A stretch of 64,000 nucleotides of DNA from Gellertiella hungarica (GTDB lineage Bacteria; Pseudomonadota; Alphaproteobacteria; Rhizobiales; Rhizobiaceae), in assembly GCF_014197145.1 (NCBI RefSeq), contig NZ_JACIEZ010000001.1:310001-374000 (forward strand), in the 5' to 3' direction. A program made the translations under genes and the position numbers. This document shows positions 53,630 to 63,180 of the stretch, piece by piece (position 1 is the first letter of the stretch; each line of letters begins with the position of its first letter). The notes below the pieces were generated by a model that saw nothing but the letters and a program-made list of their open reading frames with translations, searched no databases and was not told the DNA's origin.

Positions 53630-55225
53630 ATGGCGCCACGCGTACTCGTATCCGACGAACTTTCCGAAACCGCCGTCCAGATCTTCCGCGACCGGGGGAT
53701 CGAGGTCGATTTCCAGCCGCAGCTCGGCAAGGACAAGGACAAGCTTCTCGAAATCATCGGCAATTATGACGGTCTGGCCATCCGCTCGGCCACCAAGGTC
53801 ACGCCGAAGCTGATCGAGGCCGCCGACCGGCTGAAGGTCGTCGGCCGCGCCGGCATCGGTGTCGACAATGTGGACATTCCCGCCGCCTCGCGCCGCGGTA
53901 TCATCGTCATGAACACGCCGTTCGGCAATTCCATCACCACGGCTGAGCACGCCATCGCGCTGATGTTTGCCGTTGCCCGCCAGATTCCTGCCGCCGACCA
54001 GTCCACGCAGGCCGGCAAGTGGGAGAAGTCCCGCTTCATGGGCGTCGAGATCACCGGCAAGACGCTGGGTGTCATCGGTGCCGGCAATATCGGCTCCATC
54101 GTCTGCGCCCGCGCCAACGGGTTGAAGATGAACGTGCTCGCCTACGACCCCTTCCTTTCCGAGGCGCGTGCCAAGGAGATGGGCGTCACCAAGGTGGAGC
54201 TCGACCAGCTCTTCGCGCAGGCCGATTTCATCACGCTGCACGTGCCGCTCACCGACAAGACCCGCAACATCATCAGCGCCGATGCGCTGAAGAAGGTGAA
54301 GCCGGGCGTGCGGATCATCAACTGCGCCCGCGGCGGTCTGGTCGACGAGGCAGCCCTCGCCGAGGCGATCAAGGCCGGCCACGTGGCCGGTGCCGGCTTC
54401 GACGTGTTCGAGGTGGAGCCCGCCAAGGAAAGCCCGCTCTTCGGCCTGCCCAACGTGGTCTGCACGCCGCATCTCGGCGCCTCCACCAACGAGGCGCAGG
54501 AAAACGTGGCGCTGCAGGTGGCCGAGCAGATGTCGGATTACCTGCTGAAGGGTGCCGTTTCCAACGCCATCAACATGCCCTCCATCACCGCCGAGGAAGC
54601 CCCGCGCCTGAAGCCCTTCATCCGGCTTGCGGATGTGCTGGGTTCCTTCGTCGGCCAGGTGACCGACAGCGCCATCAAGGAAATCGAGATTCTCTATGAC
54701 GGCTCCACCGCCGCCATGAACACCAAGGCGCTGACGAGCGCGCTGCTGGCCGGTCTCATCCGCCCGCAGGTCTCCGACGTCAACATGGTGTCGGCGCCGA
54801 TCATGGTGAAGGAAAAGGGCATCATCCTCTCGGAAGCCAAGCGCGACAAGTCCGGCGTCTTCGACGGCTATATCAAGCTCACCGTCACCACCGACAACCA
54901 GACCCGCTCGGTCGCCGGCACCGTCTTCTCCGACGGCAAGCCGCGCTTCATCCAGATCAAGGGCATCAATCTCGATGCGGATGTGGGCCAGCACATGATC
55001 TACATCACCAACACCGACGTGCCCGGCCTTGTCGGCTTTATCGGCACGACGGTCGGCAATGCCGGCGTGAACATCGCGAACTTCCAGCTCGGTCGCTCCA
55101 TCCAGGGCGGCGATGCGATCGCGCTGCTCTATGTGGACGGCGACATCTCGCAGGACCTGATCAAGGCCCTCGAAGCCCATCCGCAGATCCGCCAGGTGAA
55201 GCCGCTCGCCTTCAACGTCGAGTGA
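53630..55225 (+). CDS. serA: D-3-phosphoglycerate dehydrogenase
   Basis: SerA oxidises 3-phosphoglycerate with NAD+ in the first step of serine synthesis. The 531-residue protein is the long form with an extra domain. Seen are VGRAGIGVDNVDIPAASRRG, the NAD loop GKTLGVIGAGNIGSIVCARA, CARGGLVDEAALAEAIKAGH and TPHLGASTNEAQENVALQVA (catalytic His281). The C-terminus has an ASB domain and an ACT domain (VPGLVGFIGTTVGNAGVNIA) for serine feedback. The ATG at 53630 follows TAGGGAG. Confidence 0.97.
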   Translation: MAPRVLVSDELSETAVQIFRDRGIEVDFQPQLGKDKDKLLEIIGNYDGLAIRSATKVTPKLIEAADRLKVVGRAGIGVDNVDIPAASRRGIIVMNTPFGNSITTAEHAIALMFAVARQIPAADQSTQAGKWEKSRFMGVEITGKTLGVIGAGNIGSIVCARANGLKMNVLAYDPFLSEARAKEMGVTKVELDQLFAQADFITLHVPLTDKTRNIISADALKKVKPGVRIINCARGGLVDEAALAEAIKAGHVAGAGFDVFEVEPAKESPLFGLPNVVCTPHLGASTNEAQENVALQVAEQMSDYLLKGAVSNAINMPSITAEEAPRLKPFIRLADVLGSFVGQVTDSAIKEIEILYDGSTAAMNTKALTSALLAGLIRPQVSDVNMVSAPIMVKEKGIILSEAKRDKSGVFDGYIKLTVTTDNQTRSVAGTVFSDGKPRFIQIKGINLDADVGQHMIYITNTDVPGLVGFIGTTVGNAGVNIANFQLGRSIQGGDAIALLYVDGDISQDLIKALEAHPQIRQVKPLAFNVE

Positions 55226-55289
55226 CATTGCCCTCGCTCCCCTGCTTCGCCGATCCCGGAGCAGGGGGGATCCGACCTTCTGTCGGCAG

Positions 55290-55690
55290 GGCGTGGAGTT
55301 TGAGGTGCTGCACCCCCCTCTGCCTTGCGCTATGTCGAGTTTGCCGATGTGCACCCCCCTCTGTCGGCTTCGCCGACATCTCCCCCTCAAGGGGGGGAGA
55401 TCGGGGCTGCCTCGCATCGCGTCGAGTTTGCCGCACCGCACCCCCCTCTGTCCCTGCCGGGACATCTCCCCCTCAAGGGGGGAGATCGACCTTGGTTTTA
55501 GGGTTTCCTCAAGCAATGAGCGCCTCATCCGCATAAACGGTGGCTGGGGACTTCCACGATAACGGCATCCTGATCTCCCCCCTTGAGGGGGAGATGCCCG
55601 GCAGGGCAGAGGGGGGTGCGGTACGTCAAACTCGGCGCCACGCAGGGCAGAGGGGGTACGCATCGTCAAACTCCACGCCACGCAGGCGCA
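55290..55690. repeat. Mosaic palindromic repeat cluster, copy 2 (RIME-like)
   Basis: Relative of the cluster at 19.6 kb. Two left arms occur (55350-55403 and 55438-55489), each with CACCCCCCTCTGTC and CCCTCAAGGGGGGAGATC. One right arm (55571-55619) reads CTCCCCCCTTGAGGGGGAG and GGCAGGGCAGAGGGGGGT. The 80-base spacer between the second left arm and the right arm aligns with that of copy 1. Units starting GTCGAGTTTGCCG or ending GTCAAACTC flank the arms. The whole 55226-55839 gap has no gene. Confidence 0.8.
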
Positions 55691-55839
55691 TGGGTGGTGC
55701 GGTGCCCGGGCAGCGCCGGTCTCCCACCTTGAACATGCCGCAAATCCGCTTTATATCCGCGAAAACCGGGTGAAATCCGGCAAGCGAGGGCCGCCGGGGC
55801 CTTGAACCCCGGGCGGATAAGCGGAAAGTGTGCCCTGAA

Positions 55840-57036
55840 ATGAACAGTCTGGATTTCGACAAGAAGCCCGAGGATACCCGGGTGGTGGTCGCCATGTCGG
55901 GCGGCGTGGATTCGTCCGTGGTGGCCGGCCTGCTGAAGCGGGAGGGCTATGATGTCCTCGGCATTACCCTGCAGCTTTACGATCACGGCGCGGCCGTGCA
56001 CCGGCCCGGCTCCTGCTGCGCGGGGCAGGACATCGACGATGCGCGTCGCGTTTGCGAGACGCTCGGCATTCCCCATTACGTGCTGAATTACGAGCAGCGC
56101 TTCCGCGAGACGGTGATCAACCCCTTCGCCGAAAGCTATGTGGCCGGCGAGACGCCGATCCCCTGCGTCGCCTGTAACCAGACGGTGAAGTTTGCCGATC
56201 TCCTGGCAACGGCCAAGGATCTGGGCGCCGATGCGCTGGCGACCGGCCATTACATCGCCTCCAGGGCCAATCCCCAGCCGGGACATCCGGAGCGGCGCGC
56301 GCTCTATCGTCCCGTCGACAGCGACCGCGACCAGAGCTACTTCCTGTTTGCCACCACGCAGGAGCAGATCGATTACCTGCGCTTTCCGCTGGGCGCCTAT
56401 TCCAAAGCGGAGACGCGGAAAATGGCGGAGGAGATGGGGCTGACGGTGGCGGCCAAGCCGGACAGTCAGGACATCTGCTTCGTGCCGCAGGGCAAATATA
56501 CCGACATCATCAACAAGCTGAAGCCGAATGCGGCCCTGTCGGGCGAGATCGTGCATCTCGACGGACGGGTGCTCGGCCGCCACGAGGGCATCCTCAACTA
56601 TACGATCGGCCAGCGCCGCGGCATCGGCATTGCGACCGGCGAACCGCTCTACGTGGTTTATCTGGATGCGCGAGGTCGGCGCGTGGTTGTCGGCCCCCGC
56701 GAGGCGCTGGAAACGCGGCGCGTCTATCTGCGCGACGTGAACTGGCTGGGCGAGGGCACGGTCGAGGCCGCGGCAGACGGCGGTTTCGCCTGCTTTGCCA
56801 AGGTGCGCTCCACCCGGGCGCCGGCCCGCGCCCTGCTGAAACGCGACGAGGCGGGCCTCTATGTCGAGCTGGAGGAAGGCGAGGCGGGAATCGCGCCCGG
56901 GCAGGCCTGCGCGCTCTATTCCGGCGAGGGGGCCTATGCCCGCGTGTGGGGCGGCGGATTCATCGCCCGCTCCGAGCGCGCGCCGGCGGCCGAGGCCGCG
57001 CTGAAGGCGCTTCTGGAAGCCCCGGCGGCAGCATGA
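55840..57036 (+). CDS. mnmA: tRNA-specific 2-thiouridylase MnmA
   Basis: MnmA adds sulfur to U34 of tRNAs for Lys, Glu and Gln. The 398-residue protein has the PP-loop [20 protein letters not shown], the catalytic-cysteine segment [29 protein letters not shown], the segment DRDQSYFLF, and [14 protein letters not shown] with the second cysteine. [20 protein letters not shown] is in the C-terminal domain. The start at 55840 is supported by family length. It stands alone after the repeat cluster. Confidence 0.96.
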   Translation: MNSLDFDKKPEDTRVVVAMSGGVDSSVVAGLLKREGYDVLGITLQLYDHGAAVHRPGSCCAGQDIDDARRVCETLGIPHYVLNYEQRFRETVINPFAESYVAGETPIPCVACNQTVKFADLLATAKDLGADALATGHYIASRANPQPGHPERRALYRPVDSDRDQSYFLFATTQEQIDYLRFPLGAYSKAETRKMAEEMGLTVAAKPDSQDICFVPQGKYTDIINKLKPNAALSGEIVHLDGRVLGRHEGILNYTIGQRRGIGIATGEPLYVVYLDARGRRVVVGPREALETRRVYLRDVNWLGEGTVEAAADGGFACFAKVRSTRAPARALLKRDEAGLYVELEEGEAGIAPGQACALYSGEGAYARVWGGGFIARSERAPAAEAALKALLEAPAAA

Positions 57037-57100
57037 GGCTCCCCGAACCCTGGTTTCGCGCGGGCTTGTCAAAAACCTTCGCGCTTTGCCGAAGAGGTGC

Positions 57101-57129
57101 TTGACAGGCCCGAGCCGCCCGCCTATTAA
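57101..57129 (+). promoter_or_regulatory. Promoter of the tRNA gene
   Basis: TTGACA (57101-57106), 17 bases, TATTAA (57124-57129): a near-consensus sigma-70 promoter 62 bases upstream of the tRNA. Confidence 0.75.
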
Positions 57130-57190
57130 GCCGCACATCCGAACGGCGCGCGGCGAATTCGCAAGACGAAACAAGGCGCGGCTCTGGTTT

Positions 57191-57267
57191 GGCGGGGTAG
57201 CTCAGGTGGTTAGAGCAGCGGAATCATAATCCGCGTGTCGGGGGTTCGAGTCCCTCTCCCGCTACCA
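57191..57267 (+). tRNA. tRNA-Met (anticodon CAT)
   Basis: A complete 77-base cloverleaf with encoded CCA. D arm GCTCAGGTGGTTAGAGC, anticodon stem GCGGA/TCCGC with loop ATCATAA (anticodon CAT at 57225-57227), T arm GGGGGTTCGAGTCCCTC. G1 faces U72. It looks like the elongator methionine tRNA; a tRNA-Ile2 whose C34 becomes lysidine has the same anticodon and cannot be fully excluded. A T6 run follows directly. Confidence 0.93.
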
Positions 57268-57471
57268 CTTTTTTCTCTTCGTAATGAAAGACACAGGCCA
57301 GCGTCTGCCGCTATAGCGACGCGCTGCCTTCCGGATGGCTTTCCTTGAAACGCCCGAACCTCAAACGGTATTGAGCATTGCACACTGCCCTGTCAGCGCC
57401 TCGTCCGTCGCCCGTATCGGCAGCCAGGCCGGACAGGGGCCTCGGGATCTCCCCCTTGCCTTGACCTCCTT

Positions 57472-58437
57472 TCAGCTCGAAATCACCGTAAAGCCGGGAG
57501 GTGTCCGGCTTTCTGCCGCGGCGGGCTGATCGGTCGTCAGGATGGTCATGCCGAGGTGAACGCGGTCGCGTAGCGAGGCGAGCACCCGCGGTGCGGGATC
57601 GAAGGAAGGGGCGTCCTGCGGGGCCAGTCCGGGCTTCAGATCGGTCTTCAGCCAGCGCAGGCCCCCCTGTCGATAGTCTGCACCGGCAAGGGTGAAGACG
57701 CGGTCGCCGAGGCCGGTGGCCTTGCCGCGGAAGCGGATGTCGCCTCGGGCAATTTCCCTTCCGTTTTCCAGAACCGCGATGCTGCGGTCTGCACTGCTGA
57801 CGATCACGCTCGTCGTCCGTTCCGGCTGGTCCTGTCGGCGCGCATATTCCCGGCGCAGGACGCTGGTTTCAGCGGCCTTGTACTACCCGAGGGCCGCATC
57901 GCTGAGCATGAGGCTAGGATGAACGATCTCCGGCGGGAAGGATTGCTCGTCCGCCAGGATCACGGTCATGCCGAGTTGCGTGATGCCGAACAGAAGCTCG
58001 GAAAACTCCATCGGCAGCCGGACGCAGCCATGGGAAGCGGGATAGCCCGGCAAGTTGCCGGCGTGAAGGGCTATGCCGTCCCAGGTCAGGCGGTTCATGT
58101 TGGGCATCGCCGCACCATCATAGGTGGCGGAGCGATGATCCTTGTCCTTCTGGAGAATGGTGAAGACGCCGGTCGGGGTCTCATGCCCCTTTTTCCCTGT
58201 CGAGCATGTGGAGGCGGCTATGCGGATGCCGTTGCGGTAAACATGGACCTTCTGCTCGGGAATCGACACCACGATCACGATCGGGCCGCTGGGCGAGCGC
58301 TCCGGAAACCAGTTGAACTCGCCGTTCTTCAGCTCCTCTGCAAACTTACGGACCAGCTTGGCCGAAGCGGTGCCCGCCGAGGCCAGCCCGGCTGCGAGTG
58401 CCCCGGAGACCAGTAGAAAGCCGCGCCGGTCCATCAT
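57472..58437 (-). pseudogene. L,D-transpeptidase (ErfK/YbiS family), interrupted by an in-frame TAG
   Basis: L,D-transpeptidases cross-link peptidoglycan or attach proteins to it. One frame of 322 codons runs through the gene. It begins MMDRRGFLLVSGALAAGLAS (signal peptide) and contains IALHAGNLPGYPASHGCVRL with His125, His136 and Cys138, the catalytic YkuD motif. Codon 185 is TAG (57883-57885). Beyond it the same frame continues YKAAETSVLRREYARRQDQP and IAVLENGREIARGDIRFRGK to a natural stop at 57472. A 184-residue product with an intact catalytic domain could still be made; the C-terminal 136 residues are lost unless the stop is read through. Overlaps the gene upstream by 4 bases. Confidence 0.8.
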
Positions 58438-58760
58438 CCCTCACCCATGTAGGAGACGTTCCGGACGATGCCGTCGGGACCGGCGATGCAGAGCCAGGGC
58501 CGGGCGGCTCCCTTGAGCGCGATCCTGGCCGCCAGACCTGCGCGCGACGTCTCCGTCGACAGCAGGGACGTATCGGCAATCGGGCGCGCGGCGGTCGAGG
58601 CAACGGCCGCCCGGCAGGCCTCGGCGCCATCCGGTGAGGTGGCCAGGGCGGCCGGGGCCTTGACCGGCACGGAGGCCGGTGCCGGTTGCGGCACGCTGCT
58701 GCAGGACGCCGCCAGCAGCAGCGCCGCAAGGCCGAACGAAACAGTGACAGTTCTTGGCAT
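58434..58760 (-). CDS. Small exported protein, probable lipoprotein
   Basis: A 108-residue protein with signal peptide VSFGLAALLLAASCSSVPQ; AASC is a fair lipobox. The mature part has EACRAAVASTAARPIADTSL and ends ARPWLCIAGPDGIVRNVSYM. The pattern C-x-(A)-A-V...(A)-PW-C---x-G-V--V is shared with the protein encoded at 59183. Ribosome site GAGGGGGGAA. Its stop overlaps the L,D-transpeptidase start (ATGA). Function unknown. Confidence 0.75.
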   Translation of the reverse strand: MPRTVTVSFGLAALLLAASCSSVPQPAPASVPVKAPAALATSPDGAEACRAAVASTAARPIADTSLLSTETSRAGLAARIALKGAARPWLCIAGPDGIVRNVSYMGEG

Positions 58761-59182
58761 GTGAGTTCCCCCCTCCGCATTGCCTTGCCCGACGTGATTT
58801 ACTTTGTTTGCCCGAATTTCTTCGGTCAAGACGGGTCTTCCTGCTGTTCTAGTCATCCGCCTCCGGAGCGTCCACAGTATTGTTGAAGCAATCAGGCCGA
58901 TATCTTCTTGACAGAATACAAGCCGGTCAAGCGGCAAGACCTGCTTCCGCTGGGAGGTCGCGCGTACATGCCGGCGTTTCAAGATGCTGATAAAATAGAG
59001 GAAAATCGAAGCGCTGAAGTGCCGCAGGGGCGTTTTCCGGCCGTTCATGTGCCTGTCTTCATCCGGCCTTTGATGACCGGATCTCATGTATCGGCAATTT
59101 TTTTCATTCGCAAAGCTTCTCCGGGCCATGCAACAAAAAGATGCATGGATGATCCATGCTGCTATCAGGGGAGCCTGCCGTC
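58761..59182. other. Gene-free region between two divergent secreted-protein genes
   Basis: About 420 bases with no supported gene. It is less GC-rich than average, with TTGACA at 58909-58914 on the plus strand and several poly-T/A runs (59095-59105). Probably holds both promoters. Confidence 0.4.
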
Positions 59183-59518
59183 ATGCGTATCCTTTTGAAA
59201 CTGGCCTTTGTTGCCTGTGCAGGCGTTCTGGCCACCGGCTGTGAGTCTGCGGGGCCGGGCAACCCGCAGCCGACCGTTTCCTCATCGGCTCCGATCATGG
59301 ATGAAACCGTGCCGCCGGTGGCACGCAGCGCGTGCCTCGGCGCCGTGTCGCGCCAGACGTCGAACCCGGATGTGGCGATCGGCAGCATGATGTACTCGGA
59401 AGCGAATTCGCAGATCACCGTCACGGTCGGTCCCGCCCGTGCGCCATGGCGTTGCCTCGTCTCCAACACGGGCGTTGTGCAAGAGGTCATGTCGCTGAGC
59501 GATGAGGGTGCGCTGTAG
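59183..59518 (+). CDS. Small lipoprotein, paralogue of the 58434 gene
   Basis: A 111-residue lipoprotein: LKLAFVACAGVLATGCESAG has a lipobox (LATGC). The mature part reads ARSACLGAVSRQTSNPDVAI, then SEANSQITVTVGPARAPWRC, then LVSNTGVVQEVMSLSDEGAL. Two cysteines and the PW-C---xG-V--V tail match the divergently placed protein at 58434, so they are paralogues. The function is unknown; such small secreted proteins are common in rhizobia. Confidence 0.75.
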   Translation: MRILLKLAFVACAGVLATGCESAGPGNPQPTVSSSAPIMDETVPPVARSACLGAVSRQTSNPDVAIGSMMYSEANSQITVTVGPARAPWRCLVSNTGVVQEVMSLSDEGAL

Positions 59519-59595
59519 GCCGGCCGCGCGGGAAAGGCGGTGCCGGCGGGGGGTAGCTGCCGGCACCGTCATCGAACGGATGTGAGGGGACGATC

Positions 59596-61665
59596 ATGTT
59601 CGCACGCATGTCGAGAGCCATCCTGATGGCTTCCGCAGCCTTTGTTGTGCCGACGCTCGCGGCCGATCCGGCCATTCCGCCGGTGGGGCCGAACGAGCTG
59701 TCCTTCTCCGTCGAGAACATGGATGGCGCGGCCAGTCCCGCGAAGGACTTCTACCGCTATGCCTCCGGCAAGTGGCAGGATGGCGCGGTGCGTCCCCCCG
59801 ACAGGGCGTCGATCGGGATGTTCGATTTCATGAGCAAGCGCCTTGCCGCGCAGTTGCGCTTCGTGATCGACAAGGCAGTGGAAGATGCCGCGAGCGCACC
59901 CAAGGGCAGTCCTGCCCAGCAGGTCGGCGATTTCTACCGTTCCTACATGGATTTCGCCGCAATCGACGCGGCCGGAATGAAGCCGCTTGCCGCGGAGTTT
60001 GCAGCGGTGGATGCCATCGCGGACAACCGCGGTCTCTCGCAGTATCTCGGCCATTATCTGAAGGTCACGGGTGCACCCGTGATCGCGGCGGTGGTGCCAT
60101 CCCAGGACCAGCTCGACTCGCAGAAGATCGTTCTTTACGCTGCAAGCGGTGATCTCCTCCTCCCGTACGAACAGCTTTACGCGCAACCGGCCGGTTCGAA
60201 GCTCGATCTGGCCCTTCGGGAAAACCTCCGCGATGTCCTGCTGGCGGCCGGATATGCCCCTGCAGAGGCGGAGCGGCAGGCCAATCTGGCCGCGGACCTG
60301 GAACGGGAGTTCCATGCCGGTCAGATGACGCCGGTCGAGCGGACCGACCCGCGCACCTCCTACATCCCGTCCACCGTGGCTGATCTTCGCCGGGAACTGC
60401 CCGAGCTCGACATGGTGGATATTGCCCGAGGCACGGGCATCACCCTCACCGACAGGCTCATCAAGCACGAGCCGCGCTATTTCCGCGAGCTCTCCGCGAT
60501 CCTGAAGCGCAGGCCGCTCCAGGATTTCAAGGACTACCTCAAGATCCGGCTGATCGCGAAATTCAAGCCGTTCCTCGGCACCCGTTTCGATGCCTCCACC
60601 CAGGCGCAGGCGAAGCTTGTCTACGGCATTTCCGCCATGCCGCCGCGTGACGAGCAGGCCCAGTCGGCGCTTCAGCTGAATGCAGGCCAGCCCCTCTCGC
60701 AGCTCTACGTGCAGACGTGGTTCACGGCGGAAACGAGGGCCAAGGCCGCCGACATGGTGAGCCGTATCCGCACCGCCTTTCTCAACCGTCTGAAGACAAG
60801 GGCATGGCTGACCGAAGAGACGCGCAAGGCAGCCGTGGACAAGCTGGAGAGGCTGACCTTCAAGATCGGCTATCCCGATGCCTGGATCGACTACAGCGCG
60901 GTCGACATCCGTCCCGATGACATCGTCGGCAATGTCATGCGTCTGACCGCCTTCGATGTGGAGCGGTCGATCGCCAAGATCGGCAAGCCCTACGAGCACG
61001 AAGCCTTTGCCGATCCGCGCCATACGCTCCCGATCATCATCAACGCGGCCTATGACAGCCTGATCAACGGGTTCGAGGTCCCGGCCGCCATTCTGCAACC
61101 GGCTGCCTTCGAACCGGAACGGGATGCGGCGGTCAACTTCTGCCGCATCGGGGCGGTCATCGGTCACGAGATGACGCATGGCTTCGACAGCCAGGGCCGG
61201 CTTTTCGATGCCGCCGGCAACATGCGCGACTGGTGGACGGCAAAGGATGCGGATGCCTTCCTGAAGGAGGCCGCCAAGCTCGTCGAGCAGGGCAACAATT
61301 TCGAGCTGAAGCCGGGTTTGAAGGCAAACGGCGCTCTCAATGTGACCGAAAACATGGCGGATGTCGGGGGCATCAACTTCGCCTATGACGCGCTGATGGA
61401 CTATCTGCGCGAGCATCCCGAAGAGAACGTCCCGATCGACGGCCTCACGCCCCAGCAACGCTGCTTCCTGTCCTGGTCGCAATTGTGGGCGACCAAGCAG
61501 ACGGATCAGTCGCTCGCCGATCAGGTGCTTTCCGATCCGCATGCGCCCAATGCCTACAGGGCGGTGGCGCCGCTCAAGCATGTGGACGCCTTCTACGAGG
61601 CCTTTGGCATCAAGCCGGGGGATCCGGAATGGCTGGCTCCGGAAAAACGGGTTCAGGCCTGGTAG
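59596..61665 (+). CDS. M13-family (neprilysin-like) zinc metallopeptidase
   Basis: A 689-residue exported peptidase. A signal peptide ([19 protein letters not shown]) precedes [18 protein letters not shown] [19 protein letters not shown], the M13 start. The zinc site is [20 protein letters not shown] with His524, Glu525 and His528, and the third ligand is Glu585 in ENMADVGG. The end, [14 protein letters not shown]-like [13 protein letters not shown], is near the usual CxxW tail but lacks the Cys. It cleaves short peptides in the periplasm or outside. It stands alone, with aqpZ 29 bases downstream. Confidence 0.93.
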   Translation: MFARMSRAILMASAAFVVPTLAADPAIPPVGPNELSFSVENMDGAASPAKDFYRYASGKWQDGAVRPPDRASIGMFDFMSKRLAAQLRFVIDKAVEDAASAPKGSPAQQVGDFYRSYMDFAAIDAAGMKPLAAEFAAVDAIADNRGLSQYLGHYLKVTGAPVIAAVVPSQDQLDSQKIVLYAASGDLLLPYEQLYAQPAGSKLDLALRENLRDVLLAAGYAPAEAERQANLAADLEREFHAGQMTPVERTDPRTSYIPSTVADLRRELPELDMVDIARGTGITLTDRLIKHEPRYFRELSAILKRRPLQDFKDYLKIRLIAKFKPFLGTRFDASTQAQAKLVYGISAMPPRDEQAQSALQLNAGQPLSQLYVQTWFTAETRAKAADMVSRIRTAFLNRLKTRAWLTEETRKAAVDKLERLTFKIGYPDAWIDYSAVDIRPDDIVGNVMRLTAFDVERSIAKIGKPYEHEAFADPRHTLPIIINAAYDSLINGFEVPAAILQPAAFEPERDAAVNFCRIGAVIGHEMTHGFDSQGRLFDAAGNMRDWWTAKDADAFLKEAAKLVEQGNNFELKPGLKANGALNVTENMADVGGINFAYDALMDYLREHPEENVPIDGLTPQQRCFLSWSQLWATKQTDQSLADQVLSDPHAPNAYRAVAPLKHVDAFYEAFGIKPGDPEWLAPEKRVQAW

Positions 61666-61694
61666 CCGCCCGACGACAGACAAGGGGGATCGCA

Positions 61695-62381
61695 ATGAGA
61701 AACAGATTGCTTGCGGAAGCGCTCGGAACATTCTGGCTGGTGTTCGGCGGATGCGGCAGCGCGCTGCTGGCTGCGGCCTTTCCGCAGACCGGCATCGGCT
61801 TCACAGGCGTTTCGCTCGCCTTCGGATTGTCGGTCCTGACCATGGCCTATGCGGTCGGCGGTGTGTCGGGCGGACATTTCAATCCTGCGGTCTCGGTCGG
61901 CCTCGCCGTTGCGGGGCGCTTCTCCCCTGGCCATCTCTTGCCCTATGTGCTGGCCCAGCTCGCCGGCGCGATACTTGCTGCGGCAGCGCTTTACGTCATC
62001 GTGACGAGCAAGGCCGGTGCCGAAATCGGCGGATTTGCAGCCAATGGCTATGGCGACCATTCACCCGGGGGTTATTCGCTCGCGGCCTGCCTGGTCATCG
62101 AGGCGGTTCTGACGGGTTTTTTCCTGCTGATCATCCTGGGATCGACCCATGGCCGGGTGCCCGCCGGTTTCGCGCCCGTCGCCATCGGTTTGGCGCTGAC
62201 GCTGATCCATCTCGTTTCGATTCCCGTTACCAACACCTCGGTCAATCCTGCCCGCTCGACAAGCCAGGCCTTGTTTGCCGGAGGCTGGGCGCTGCAACAG
62301 CTGTGGCTGTTCTGGGTCGCGCCGATAGCCGGCGCCGTCACCGGTGCCCTTGTCTGGAAGACGGTGGGCGAGAGCGATTGA
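61695..62381 (+). CDS. aqpZ: Aquaporin Z
   Basis: A 228-residue water channel with six helices. The two NPA boxes are present: [20 protein letters not shown] and [20 protein letters not shown]. The N-terminus [20 protein letters not shown] and the segment [20 protein letters not shown] are typical of AqpZ. The Arg of the second NPAR and the His of LIHLVSIPV give the narrow, water-selective filter. Ribosome site AAGGGGGAT. Confidence 0.95.
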   Translation: MRNRLLAEALGTFWLVFGGCGSALLAAAFPQTGIGFTGVSLAFGLSVLTMAYAVGGVSGGHFNPAVSVGLAVAGRFSPGHLLPYVLAQLAGAILAAAALYVIVTSKAGAEIGGFAANGYGDHSPGGYSLAACLVIEAVLTGFFLLIILGSTHGRVPAGFAPVAIGLALTLIHLVSIPVTNTSVNPARSTSQALFAGGWALQQLWLFWVAPIAGAVTGALVWKTVGESD

Positions 62382-62454
62382 TCAACACCCTTTCCGGAAG
62401 GGCAGCCGCAGCGGTCCTCCGGCATAAGTCGATCCCAAGCAAGGAGCACAACCG

Positions 62455-62982
62455 ATGAACACCCTCGTTTCCCCCGTCCGTCTTGGTCTTGCGGCTTTGC
62501 TGCTGGCTGCGGCAACCGGCTTTTCACCGGCGCATGCCCGCGTGGTCGGTGACGGCGAGCTGGAAAACTACTGTGCCGAAGAGGCGATGGTCCGGCTCAA
62601 TGTGGATCGCTCGGCCATCACGACGCTTCCGACGGAGCTGTCGAAGGGCAACTTCTACGTCAACGGCGAAGCCATGACCGGCGAGGGGCTGGTCGGCTTC
62701 GAATGCAGGTTCGGCAAGAACCGGGTCCTGAAGGGGTTCAAGAGCAACGGAAGCGGCAACAGTGCCGCCTCCGCCCCCGCAGCGCCGGCCGGCGTGCCAA
62801 AGCCGGCCCTCGACAAGTGCCTCGAAACCTTTGGCCTGCCCGCAAAGGTGAAGATGGTCAGCCCGCTGAAGCCGGGCTATTACGAAATCATCCTGCGCGC
62901 CAAGAACGGAAGCCGGCAGGTTGCCTGCACCGTTTTCAAGACGGGCGAGCAGATCGAGGACTGGGTTGAAATGAAGCCCTGA
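62455..62982 (+). CDS. Exported protein of unknown function
   Basis: A 175-residue protein with signal peptide LGLAALLLAAATGFSPAHA. The mature part falls into two cysteine-containing lobes: ENYCAEEAMVRLNVDRSAIT with GLVGFECRFGKNRVL, and DKCLETFGLPAKVKMVSPLK with ACTVFKTGEQIEDWVEMKP. Each lobe has a C...C pair and ends in a short strand, reminiscent of the small lipoproteins at 58.4 and 59.2 kb. An alanine/proline linker separates the lobes. Ribosome site AAGGAG. No function assigned. Confidence 0.75.
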   Translation: MNTLVSPVRLGLAALLLAAATGFSPAHARVVGDGELENYCAEEAMVRLNVDRSAITTLPTELSKGNFYVNGEAMTGEGLVGFECRFGKNRVLKGFKSNGSGNSAASAPAAPAGVPKPALDKCLETFGLPAKVKMVSPLKPGYYEIILRAKNGSRQVACTVFKTGEQIEDWVEMKP

Positions 62983-63180
62983 GTTCAGGCCGCGGCGAGA
63001 GCCGCCTTTCATGGCGCAGGAAGGTAAAGGCGGACACAGGCAGCCCGCTTTTGCCTTTAATGCTTTATATTATAATGTTGGTCTGGCATATATACATAGC
63101 GGACGGTCGATGAACGTCCGGGATGCAAGGCATGGATGCCGGGAAGGCCGGCTTCTGTGCGGTGTCGGGCAGGGACATTC

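Noticed and set aside
53099-55681. An 860-codon minus-strand frame opposite serC-serA
   Set aside because: Antisense of two well-supported genes and of the repeat cluster; composition is not protein-like.
55666-57174. A 502-codon minus-strand frame opposite mnmA
   Set aside because: Shadow of mnmA extended into the repeat region; no domain.
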